DNA from: Bacteroides oleiciplenus YIT 12058
GTDB taxonomy: Bacteria > Bacteroidota > Bacteroidia > Bacteroidales > Bacteroidaceae
Direction: 5' to 3'
Length of the DNA stretch: 64,000 nucleotides
NCBI RefSeq assembly: GCF_000315485.1
Contig: NZ_JH992941.1
Span: 1,519,312 to 1,583,311, forward strand
Shown: positions 56,927 to 64,000 of the stretch, in pieces
Layout of the letters: every line of letters begins with the position of its first letter
Numbering within the stretch: position 1 is the first letter of the stretch
Translations under genes and position numbers: made by a program
The notes under the pieces: generated by a model
Databases searched by the model: none
What the model saw: only the letters and a program-made list of their open reading frames with translations
What the model was told of the DNA's origin: nothing

Positions 56927-58162
56927 ATGAAACAATATATTATAACTATCCTGTGTTTATTATGCGGTCTCTTCGCCCGTTCCCAGTTCGCATTAACCCC
57001 CGAACAAGCAGGAAGCATCTACTATGCTTACCCCGCTCCGTCCGGAGTTTCCACTCCCGTTCCGGCAGGATATGAGGCTTTCTACATCAGTCACTACGGT
57101 CGCCACGGCTCCCGTTGGATGACGGCGGATGAACGCTATACGGAAGTCGTCTCTGTTTTCGACTCTCTCTATCAATGCTCCGAACTCACTCCCCTCGGAA
57201 TAGATGTCCGTGAACGTCTGCACAAAGTCTGGGAAGACGCTCGAGGGTGTAGTGGTAGCATCACCCCGCTTGGCGAACGCCAGCACCGTGAGATAGCCGA
57301 ACGGATGTATCACAGCTTCCCACAGGTATTCCGTGGAGATGCGCACATCGACGCCCGTTCGTCCACTTCCCTTCGCTGTGCTATGAGCATGAGCTACTTC
57401 ACCGAACGTCTGAAAGAATTGAACCCCGCCCTGCACATAGACCGCAGAGCCTATCACCGCTACATGGATTATATCGCTTACACTTCCCCCGAAGGTGAGA
57501 AGTTCGCTTCCGAAAAGGCCCCATGGCGGCGTGGCTTCAGGGAGTTTGAGAAGAAGAATGTCCGTCCGGAACGCCTGATGGCTTCCCTGTTTGTAAACCC
57601 TGCTGTGATAACTAATCAGGACGCCATGATGCGAAGCCTTTACTGGATTGCGGCTGATATGCAGAATGTAGAATTGAATTTGTCACTCTATGATATCTTT
57701 GAGTATGAGGAACTGATAGGCGTCTGGAAAACGGTGAATGCCCGTATGTACGTCTGCAATGCTGCCGCTCCGTTGAATGGTGGTTTGATGCCTCGTTGTG
57801 CCGTCCCTTTGTTGCGCAATATTCTGGAGAGTGCGGATGCCGCCATCAAGAAGGGAACTCCTGCGGCAGATCTTCGTTTCGGGCATGATACCCATCTCAT
57901 CCGTCTGCTTGCTTTGATGCAGATAGAAGGATGCAGCAATCAGGAGACGGATATGGAGAAGTTCCACCTGGCATGGCAGGATTATCGTGTTTCTCCGATG
58001 GGGGCCAACCTGCAACTGGTTTTCTATCGCAACGGGAAAAACGATGTATTAGTGAAGTTCCTGTTGAATGAGAATGAGGTGACTTTGCCGATAAAGGGTG
58101 GAAAGGTTCTCTATTACTCATGGGAAGAGGCTAAAGCGTTCTTGGGGAAGCAGGTGGAATAG
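56927..58162 (+). CDS. Histidine acid phosphatase (MINPP/phytase-like, branch 2)
   Basis: A 411-residue secreted phosphatase with signal peptide MKQYIITILCLLCGLFARS. The phosphohistidine motif is SHYGRHGSRWM (R59, H60) and the proton donor is the HD pair H320/D321 in LRFGHDTHLI. It fits the periplasmic inositol-phosphate or sugar-phosphate phosphatases of Bacteroides. In this cluster it may remove phosphate from a phosphorylated glycan (for example mannose-phosphate), but inositol hexakisphosphate is equally possible. It is the last gene before the terminator at 58221. Confidence 0.9.
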   Translation: MKQYIITILCLLCGLFARSQFALTPEQAGSIYYAYPAPSGVSTPVPAGYEAFYISHYGRHGSRWMTADERYTEVVSVFDSLYQCSELTPLGIDVRERLHKVWEDARGCSGSITPLGERQHREIAERMYHSFPQVFRGDAHIDARSSTSLRCAMSMSYFTERLKELNPALHIDRRAYHRYMDYIAYTSPEGEKFASEKAPWRRGFREFEKKNVRPERLMASLFVNPAVITNQDAMMRSLYWIAADMQNVELNLSLYDIFEYEELIGVWKTVNARMYVCNAAAPLNGGLMPRCAVPLLRNILESADAAIKKGTPAADLRFGHDTHLIRLLALMQIEGCSNQETDMEKFHLAWQDYRVSPMGANLQLVFYRNGKNDVLVKFLLNENEVTLPIKGGKVLYYSWEEAKAFLGKQVE

Positions 58163-58220
58163 TTATTCCTGCTTCATCGCCTTCCTGCTTTAAATAATGC
58201 TGTATAATCAAATAAAATTA

Positions 58221-58253
58221 GCCTGTGGTCTGAAAAAGATTACAGGCTTTTTT
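58221..58253 (+). terminator. Terminator of the GH89-phosphatase cluster
   Basis: GCCTGT (58221-58226) pairs with ACAGGC (58242-58247) and is followed by TTTTTT. It lies about 60 bases after the phosphatase stop, with a second palindrome (GAAGCAGG/CCTGCTTC, 58147-58175) just before it. Confidence 0.85.
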
Positions 58254-58296
58254 GTTACTTTGCAGTAATCAATGAATAATATACTATGAAAGTAGA

Positions 58297-59145
58297 ATGA
58301 GTATGACAAAGAAAGAATCACTAAAACTATTTGAGGATAGAAAAGTACGTACCGTTTGGGACGATGAGCAAGAGAAATGGTATTTTGCCATCGTGGACGT
58401 AGTAGCGGTTTTGACCGATAGCAGTAACCCTCAAACTTATTGGCGTGTACTGAAAAAGAGGTTATTATCGGAAGGAAACGAAACCGTTACAAATTGTAAC
58501 GGTTTGAAAATGCAAGCTGCTGACGGTAAAATGAGAATGACGGATGTAGCAGATACAGAACAGCTTTTCCGACTGATACAGTCCATCCCTTCACCCAAGG
58601 CAGAACCTTTCAAGCAATGGATGGCGCGAGTTGCCAGTGACAGGGTAGACCAGTTGCAAGATCCGGAGCTTTCAATAGACCAAGCCATCATGGATTACAA
58701 ACGGTTGGGATATTCTGATAATTGGATAAACCAGCGAATCAAAAGTATTGAAGTACGCAAAGAGCTTACTGATGAATGGCAACGTAGCGGGGTAAGTGGC
58801 CCTCAATACGCTTCACTGACGGATATAATCACCAAGGAGTGGAGTGGGCGCACCACCAAGGAGTACAAGAATATGAAGGGCCTGAAAAAGGAGAATCTCC
58901 GTGATAACATGACAAACGTAGAGCTTGCCCTGAATACACTTGCCGAAGCCTCTACAACGGAAATATCAAAAGACAGGAACCCAAAAGGTTTTAATCAAAA
59001 CGCGGCTGTAGCCCAAAGTGGTGGCAGTGTTGCCAAAGCAGCACGGCAACAACTTGAATCGCAACTTGGACGCTCTGTTATTTCATCGACAAAGGCTAAA
59101 GATTATTTGCTTCCTGATAGTGAGAAACCGAAAGATGAAGAATAA
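58297..59145 (+). CDS. Bro-N domain protein (phage antirepressor/DinD-like)
   Basis: A 282-residue DNA-interacting protein. The N-terminal Bro-N domain (about 10-110) reads VRTVWDDEQEKWYFAIVDVV and NPQTYWRVLKKRLLSEGNE. The middle part (LGYSDNWINQRIKSIEVRKE, TDIITKEWSGRTTKEYKNMK) matches the DinD-type extension. Such genes occur as isolated chromosomal copies and in prophages. No other phage gene is present here. It lies between direct repeats that duplicate the end of the HU-like gene, so it may have been inserted. Confidence 0.88.
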   Translation: MSMTKKESLKLFEDRKVRTVWDDEQEKWYFAIVDVVAVLTDSSNPQTYWRVLKKRLLSEGNETVTNCNGLKMQAADGKMRMTDVADTEQLFRLIQSIPSPKAEPFKQWMARVASDRVDQLQDPELSIDQAIMDYKRLGYSDNWINQRIKSIEVRKELTDEWQRSGVSGPQYASLTDIITKEWSGRTTKEYKNMKGLKKENLRDNMTNVELALNTLAEASTTEISKDRNPKGFNQNAAVAQSGGSVAKAARQQLESQLGRSVISSTKAKDYLLPDSEKPKDEE

Positions 59146-59154
59146 GAACAAGGA

Positions 59155-59769
59155 TTATTCCTGCTTCATCCCCCTCCCATAAACTACTTGTTTGCCTGCC
59201 CCGTAGCGCATCAGTAGCCCACGGTCGATAAAACCGTTCAGTTCTTTCAGGGCGCATTTCTTGTCGCATCCCGTCAGCCGGCAATAGTCGGCACGGGTGA
59301 GGCAGGGGTATTTTTCCAAATGGCTATTAATTATTTCCAGGCATTTGTCCATATCGCGTTCTCCTCTGTGGGGACGGGTAAAAGATTCACCGCGTTGTGG
59401 CTCTATTTTCCAGTGCACTTCTTTCTTGAACTGGCTGCTCGGACGGTAATTGATATTTTTTAATTTGATGGACTGTGCATGCACATCCTTTTTCTTCATG
59501 ACAGGAGGTCCCTGCAAGGATACGGAGAAATAACCGATATCTCCCATCTCCACAATCCATCCGTCGGCAAGCAAATCTCTCAATTCATCCTGAAAAGACT
59601 GCATGGCGCCTGCAAGCAAGCTGCGGCTCAAGCCTGTGAATTTGTGAACACGGTCCAGAAATTCATCCTGACCGATAGTTCCCCTGATAACTACACGGGG
59701 GTGAAGTGGCTGTTGTTCGCCTGTTTGCTGTATGTCGGGCGTTTCATAAAGGTCATACTCTAAGCTCAT
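59155..59769 (-). CDS. HU-like DNA-binding protein with C-terminal helix-turn-helix
   Basis: A 204-residue protein. The N-terminal half is a Bacteroidetes HU/IHF-like fold (RVVIRGTIGQDEFLDRVHKF, WIVEMGDIGYFSVSLQGPP). After a linker a winged-helix-like region follows (about 140-200: CLEIINSHLEKYPCLTRADY, GCDKKCALKELNGFIDRGLL). The combination suggests a sequence-specific nucleoid factor. It reads away from the second SusCD pair, beyond the palindromic array at 59848-59932, which lies in its upstream region. It ends in the sequence that is duplicated at 58163. Confidence 0.85.
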   Translation of the reverse strand: MSLEYDLYETPDIQQTGEQQPLHPRVVIRGTIGQDEFLDRVHKFTGLSRSLLAGAMQSFQDELRDLLADGWIVEMGDIGYFSVSLQGPPVMKKKDVHAQSIKLKNINYRPSSQFKKEVHWKIEPQRGESFTRPHRGERDMDKCLEIINSHLEKYPCLTRADYCRLTGCDKKCALKELNGFIDRGLLMRYGAGKQVVYGRGMKQE

Positions 59770-59847
59770 AATCGTAATTGTTTTATATAGGCATTCTGAT
59801 GTATCCCGCTGCCTGTTGGGATGTGACTCATTCGCTACTTTTGTTTC

Positions 59848-59932
59848 GTTCCACTACAGTGTACTTTGCGTTCCACTATAGTGGTCCGCAAGGTGCACTA
59901 TAGTTTCCCTTGCGGACCACTATAGTGGAACG
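59848..59932. repeat. 22-bp-period palindromic array 2
   Basis: CACTA(T/C)AG cores begin at 59852, 59874, 59896 and 59918, exactly 22 bp apart. Three are the palindrome CACTATAG or CACTACAG with T/G after. The stretches between cores vary. The last two flanks make a perfect 25-bp inverted repeat (59869-59893 with 59908-59932) around a 14-base loop that itself contains a core. In the rest of the gap 59770-60216, apart from the two palindromes below, I see nothing. Confidence 0.85.
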
Positions 59933-60039
59933 AACTCGCATTAGGCAACAAAGATAATTAGATTAGGTAGAAAAAGAAATAAAAGTAGGGGGATTATTGC
60001 ATTTAAGTGTATCTTCACAATTACTTTATACTTTAAGAG

Positions 60040-60066
60040 TATCTGCCATGCTCAGCATGACAGATA
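60040..60066. repeat. 27-bp near-perfect palindrome
   Basis: TATCTGCCATGCT faces AGCATGACAGATA with one mismatched pair. No T-run follows on either strand. It lies between array 2 and the terminator of the second susCD pair. Confidence 0.6.
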
Positions 60067-60110
60067 GTGTGAGTAATTTGCTTTTCATTGGCAGTTGTTT
60101 TTGTTTAGAA

Positions 60111-60162
60111 AGCCCTGTATCCGATTTATCGTTTTGGGTTCCGTAAATCGCAATACAGGGCT
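60111..60162 (-). terminator. Terminator-like hairpin after the second susD
   Basis: AGCCCTGTAT at 60111 pairs with ATACAGGGCT at 60153-60162, and an inner GATTTA/TAAATC extends the stem. On the minus strand it follows the susD stop by about 55 bases; the T-run is weak (TTTCT). A small GGCT/AGCC hairpin with TTTTT follows on the plus strand. Confidence 0.6.
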
Positions 60163-60216
60163 GGGAAGCCTTTTTAAACTTTAAATATGATATGCCGGCT
60201 TTTGCTTGTTTTTATA

Positions 60217-61866
60217 TTAATAACCGAAATTCTGTTCCCAATTGGTATTAGTCTCCATTTCGCCAAGTGGAATAGGCATTACGCGACGCCATAATTCAGT
60301 CTTGGCACCGGGATTGGCTGTATTTTTGAATCCCCAGTCATTCTCAAACTGTCCGAAGCGTATCAGGTCTTGACGTCTCCACATCTCGCAGATGAACTCA
60401 CGACCGCGTTCGTCGAGAATATCTTGCAAGGTAGGCGTTCCTGTTACATGGGGGGCACCGGCACAATCACGTACTTCATTCATCAACGAAGCTGCCGTAT
60501 GGCCCATTGTAGGAGTGGCACCGCGAAGGATAGCTTCTGCCTTGGACAACAGGATGTCGGCATAACGGAAGATGGGTATGTCGTTTCCACCGAAGCGATC
60601 GCGGTCAGTATAATCTTCGGCAATAGAAGGATATTTCCCTAAATGATACCCCTTCATGAGGTTGGCTGTTTCTGAATCTGCACCGACGTTCAGTTGATTG
60701 ATAGGTGTTACTTGATTTACTATTAATTCAATTTCCTTGGTATAGGCTACTTGCTGGCCGTTGAACATGATGGGAGTATTGGTGAACTCAAAGTTTACCG
60801 GACTGGTTGCATACTGGGGACCTCCGAGAATCATCAGGTTACGTTCGTCGCCTGGAAGGTTGAAGCGATCCACACATTCGGGTATTAGCAGATAAACTCC
60901 TGCTACGGACTTGGCGGGAATGAATCCCCACGGACCTATATTACAATTATTAGCTTTCTTGAATGTCATGAAACGGTCGAGTTGATGTCCGCCCACATAT
61001 CTGGTCGGTACTTTTACCGGATCAAAATCCATCGCATAGATGAAGTCCTTGATGTGAACACCGTTATTGGGGAAGAACTTCTTGCGATAGCCCTTGCCGA
61101 CCTCGAATATTCCGGATTCGATGATGTCATCGCATACGGCTACGAGTTCATTCAGTTTTTCATTGGGGGTATCATTGGTAACCTTAGTGACATCACCGCA
61201 CGTGTACACACCCCAGTTCAGGTAGAGTTTGGCAAGCAGTGCCTTGGCCATCCATTTGTTGGGTCGACCGTAAGTGTCGGCATTGTTCTCTTCGGTAAGT
61301 TGAGGTATGATTTCAAGAAGTTCGCTTTCTATGAAGCGGGCTACATCGGCACGGGGAGCGCGTTCTATAACTTCACCTTCTTCGGGGGTGTGACTCATCA
61401 AAGGTACATCTCCATAGAGGTCTATCATCATGAAATGGTAAAACGCACGAATGGCACGTACCGGAGCCACAATGTCGTCTTTGCCCTCAGGACCTCCAAT
61501 TTCCACAATCACGCTGTTGCAATAAGAGATGCCCGACTTTAAGTCACCCATTTGCCCTACTCCCGGGGTGTCGGGTTTCAGGTCATGAATGGAGGGGTTG
61601 GCTAAACGACCGTTGTCATAGTAACTACCGTTAAAAGATACTCCCATCAATTCGTCTCCCTGGAGCATAACGCCTTCCCAGTAGTTGCGGCCCAGTCCTG
61701 CTTCGTTACGGAGGTAGTAGTAGCAAGCTTCGAGTTTGGCACTTGTTGCAATGGGATTATCAGGATAAGTCGTGTACTGGGTTTTGATATCTGTATCAAG
61801 GTCAGTGCAGGCAGTGGCGCCGGCAAGTACACCCGAAAGTAATAAAAGCTTTATATATGGTTTCAT
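60217..61866 (-). CDS. SusD/RagB family glycan-binding lipoprotein (second locus)
   Basis: Surface lipoprotein of 549 residues. The signal peptide is MKPYIKLLLLSGVLAGATAC with Cys20. The mature start is TDLDTDIKTQYTTYPDNPIA. Hallmark blocks are VRAIRAFYHFMMIDLYGDVP, NKWMAKALLAKLYLNWGVY and, near the C terminus, PIFRYADILLSKAEAILRGA. It follows the susC stop by 14 bases. It shares little with the SusD at 11377 beyond the family fold, so a different glycan is likely. No enzyme genes of this locus are inside the window. Confidence 0.95.
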   Translation of the reverse strand: MKPYIKLLLLSGVLAGATACTDLDTDIKTQYTTYPDNPIATSAKLEACYYYLRNEAGLGRNYWEGVMLQGDELMGVSFNGSYYDNGRLANPSIHDLKPDTPGVGQMGDLKSGISYCNSVIVEIGGPEGKDDIVAPVRAIRAFYHFMMIDLYGDVPLMSHTPEEGEVIERAPRADVARFIESELLEIIPQLTEENNADTYGRPNKWMAKALLAKLYLNWGVYTCGDVTKVTNDTPNEKLNELVAVCDDIIESGIFEVGKGYRKKFFPNNGVHIKDFIYAMDFDPVKVPTRYVGGHQLDRFMTFKKANNCNIGPWGFIPAKSVAGVYLLIPECVDRFNLPGDERNLMILGGPQYATSPVNFEFTNTPIMFNGQQVAYTKEIELIVNQVTPINQLNVGADSETANLMKGYHLGKYPSIAEDYTDRDRFGGNDIPIFRYADILLSKAEAILRGATPTMGHTAASLMNEVRDCAGAPHVTGTPTLQDILDERGREFICEMWRRQDLIRFGQFENDWGFKNTANPGAKTELWRRVMPIPLGEMETNTNWEQNFGY

Positions 61867-61880
61867 AATTGACTTATTTA

Positions 61881-64000
61881 TTAAAAGTTAATAGTTGCAC
61901 CTACCAGGAATTGGCGGGTACGTGGATAGTGATCGCTACGTGTATCGCATCCCGGAGTTTCACCTCCAAGGTTGATTTCCGGGTCACGTCCCTTATAACC
62001 AGTCAGAGTGAATACATTGTTGCAGGAAGCGTAGATACGCACATCGCGGAGCCAACCGTTGAAGTTACGGAAAGTATATCCTACCGTAAGGGTTGACAGA
62101 CGGAAGTAGCTACCATCCTCAAGATAGCGGTCGGACGGAAGTGAGGAGAATACATCGGTCGCTTTCTGTTCCGATACGATGGATTTCATAACATTCTTGC
62201 CTTCAGTAATGTTAGCGATGTTGCTGAAGAAAGCGCGGGGCTCGTTGAATATCTTTTGTCCGAACACTCCGGTAAAGAATGCGTTTAGGTCCCAATTCTT
62301 ATACGTAAGGTTGTTATTCCATCCCATCGTCAGTTTGGGTTGTGCGTTGCCTACGATAGTGCGATCCTTTTCAGCGGGAGTGCTAGTGGTTTCACCTGTA
62401 CGTTCGCCGGTCTTTTCATCACGTACATAGAATTGCGATGCTCCGCCTTCATTATAACCTGCCCATTCCCACATGTAGAAGGTACCAATCGGTTCACCTT
62501 CTATAATGCGCTGGATGGTGGCGGTAGAGGCACCGGGCAACTCAGGATTGTAACGATTCAGTACACCTGCGTTATACTCTTGGTTGGAGAGGCTTACAAT
62601 CTTATTACGGTTGTGAGAGAGATTGAGTGATGTGTCCCAACTGAAGTTGCGTCCCCGGATGGGAGTTGCGTTCAAAGTCAGTTCTATACCGCGGTTGTTC
62701 ATTTCACCTACGTTGGCTATTATCCAGCCTACAGGATAATAACTTGTAGAAACGGGATATGACCAGATCATGTCCTTGGTTGTCTTGTTGTAGTACTCGA
62801 TAGTACCGTTGATGCGACCTCCGAGGAATGAGAAGTCGATACCGAGGTTCAACATAGTGGTCGTTTCCCATTTGAGATCGTTGTTAACGTTACGTGCCGC
62901 GTTCAAACTCTTGTAACTGCTTTCCTTGCCTGTTTCCGGGTCGGTATAGATGAAACGGCTACCGCCTTGATAGTAGAAACGTGAGGTATAAATGTCAAAT
63001 CCCATAGCATTACCGCTCTGTCCCCATCCAGCACGCAGCTTTAAGTCGTCGAAAATGCCGAGGTCTTTAATGAAATCTTCCTCAGAAAGACGCCATGCCA
63101 CTGCACCCGACGGGAAAGTAGCCCATCTGTGGTTGCTACCGAATGTAGACGAACCATCACGACGTACGGCTGCCTGAAGGATATACTTACTTTTGTATGA
63201 GTAGTTTGCACGGCCGTAAAATGAAATCATGCGGATGGTTGAGAGTGTATTGGCCCATACGGGATCTTCATCCCATGAGTTGGCCATACCGATGTTGTTC
63301 CACCAAAGAGAGTCGTCGTAGAAGTTGTAGCCTCTTGCACCGAAACCTTCGCCGTTGTTTTGCTCTTCCCATGAGTAACCAACCATCAGACCGAGTTTAT
63401 GGGCATCATTGAAAGTCTTATCATAATTTCCATAGATTTCCATCAGTTTCTTGATATCCTCGGTGGTATTGCGGCTGGTCTCTCCTCCGCGATTGTTAGT
63501 CTGCGATTCGTGAGAATAGTAATCTTTGTAGCTGTAATTTTGATTCTCATAAGAGAAATTAGCACTTAGGATAAGGTCATCAATAATTTTTAAGCTAGCC
63601 TTACCTGTGGCTTGTATACGCTTGTAAGTTGCCCGACTTTCGTCTTCATAAATTAGTGCCAACGGGTTGTAGTTTTGAGAGATTCCCATATCCTTGTACC
63701 AAGTTCCGTCTTCATTTCGGGTGGGTACAAGGGGTGAGTAATAGTACATTGCGTTGTAAACCGATGCACCCTGACCGCCACGAGGTACACCCCATTCGTT
63801 GCGGACGTTACCGTTGAGTCCTACGGCAAGGGTTAGGCGGTCTTTGAGGGTTTTGGTTTCAACATAGGTGCGGGCAGTGAAAAGGTTGTTTCCTACACCT
63901 TTGATGATTCCGTCGCGTTCAATGTAGTTGACACTGGCATTGTAGGTGGTACTTTTGTTACCACCAGTAATTGAGAGATTGTGGTTATGGGCGAAACCGG
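61881..64000 (-). CDS. SusC family TonB-dependent receptor, 5' part outside window
   Basis: Open frame of about 706 codons running off the right edge; the N-terminal signal, carboxypeptidase-like and most plug sequences are outside. What is visible is the barrel: HNHNLSITGGNKSTTYNASV, LTLAVGLNGNVRNEWGVPRG, YILQAAVRRDGSSTFGSNHR, LRAGWGQSGNAMGF and the C-terminal QFLVGATINF with a terminal aromatic residue. A Met at 63749 is internal, not a start. It pairs with the susD gene 14 bases downstream. Confidence 0.95.
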   Translation of the reverse strand, partial: GFAHNHNLSITGGNKSTTYNASVNYIERDGIIKGVGNNLFTARTYVETKTLKDRLTLAVGLNGNVRNEWGVPRGGQGASVYNAMYYYSPLVPTRNEDGTWYKDMGISQNYNPLALIYEDESRATYKRIQATGKASLKIIDDLILSANFSYENQNYSYKDYYSHESQTNNRGGETSRNTTEDIKKLMEIYGNYDKTFNDAHKLGLMVGYSWEEQNNGEGFGARGYNFYDDSLWWNNIGMANSWDEDPVWANTLSTIRMISFYGRANYSYKSKYILQAAVRRDGSSTFGSNHRWATFPSGAVAWRLSEEDFIKDLGIFDDLKLRAGWGQSGNAMGFDIYTSRFYYQGGSRFIYTDPETGKESSYKSLNAARNVNNDLKWETTTMLNLGIDFSFLGGRINGTIEYYNKTTKDMIWSYPVSTSYYPVGWIIANVGEMNNRGIELTLNATPIRGRNFSWDTSLNLSHNRNKIVSLSNQEYNAGVLNRYNPELPGASTATIQRIIEGEPIGTFYMWEWAGYNEGGASQFYVRDEKTGERTGETTSTPAEKDRTIVGNAQPKLTMGWNNNLTYKNWDLNAFFTGVFGQKIFNEPRAFFSNIANITEGKNVMKSIVSEQKATDVFSSLPSDRYLEDGSYFRLSTLTVGYTFRNFNGWLRDVRIYASCNNVFTLTGYKGRDPEINLGGETPGCDTRSDHYPRTRQFLVGATINF

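Larger units (their letters stand above)
58163..59170. repeat. 16-bp direct repeats flanking the Bro-N gene
   Basis: TTATTCCTGCTTCATC occurs at 58163-58178 and again at 59155-59170. The right copy is the last five codons and stop of the HU-like gene (minus strand: MKQE-stop). The similarity extends about 7 bases further with 2 differences. The enclosed 976 bp contain a terminator and the Bro-N gene. This looks like a target or att-type duplication of the HU gene's 3' end. Confidence 0.7.

Noticed and set aside
58297..59145. Prophage
   Set aside because: Only one phage-type gene is present; no integrase, structural, lysis or repressor genes are in the region.
63749..64000. A susC start at 63749
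   Set aside because: The frame stays open upstream to the window edge with normal SusC barrel sequence, so that Met is internal.

Overview
The window looks like a chromosomal piece of a gut Bacteroides-type bacterium (Bacteroidales). The evidence is two SusC/SusD pairs, an ECF sigma/FecR switch, a hybrid two-component system, many secreted glycosidases with lipoprotein or Sec signals, weak ribosome-binding sites, and repeated promoter boxes of the Bacteroides type (TTTG, about 20 bases, TAnnTTTG). I see no rRNA, CRISPR array, integrase or transposase.

Layout. (1) 1-18058, minus strand and A+T-rich: a polysaccharide utilization locus read as ECF sigma, FecR anti-sigma, SusC (with STN domain), SusD, two GH92 alpha-mannosidases, GH28-like, secreted FAD oxidoreductase, GH28-like, and a GH2 beta-galactosidase cut by the window edge. 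A strong plus-strand terminator lies in the susC leader and suggests a cis-antisense sRNA. A second hairpin sits between susD and the enzyme genes. (2) 18059-21746: a CAU tRNA, an Lrp regulator with a DUF4491 membrane protein, two FKBP prolyl isomerases and a sirtuin. (3) 21928-31836, visibly richer in G+C: a surface-glycan locus with seven or eight transferase-type genes, a flippase, and the three enzymes expected for a CMP-nonulosonic acid (synthase, phosphatase, cytidylyltransferase). (4) 32015-43089: a Schlafen/AlbA-type ATP-binding protein behind metG, a beta-propeller lipoprotein, a HAD phosphatase, a MoxR/VWA (RavA-ViaA-like) pair, and an rSAM/lipoprotein pair. (5) 43431-58162, plus strand: an NDP-forming acyl-CoA ligase overlapping a hybrid two-component regulator, then GH89, an HGSNAT-like acetyltransferase, GH92, GH28 and a histidine phosphatase, closed by a terminator. 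(6) 58297-64000: a Bro-N gene flanked by a 16-bp direct repeat, an HU-like regulator, and the susD and 3' part of susC of a second utilization locus.

The least explained signal is a set of four intergenic arrays (about 21781-21878, 31869-32011, 37258-37349, 59848-59932). Their sequences are unrelated but all have an exact 22- or 11-bp period. Three of them are built from alternating, mutually inverted half-units. One sits in the middle of a 391-bp element bounded by 53-bp inverted repeats. I do not recognise this class.

How the parts fit: both carbohydrate loci import or trim glycans rich in alpha-mannose and uronic acid or alpha-GlcNAc. Region 3 builds a surface glycan likely to contain a nonulosonic acid. 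All functional calls come from reading motifs in the sequence; no search was run.
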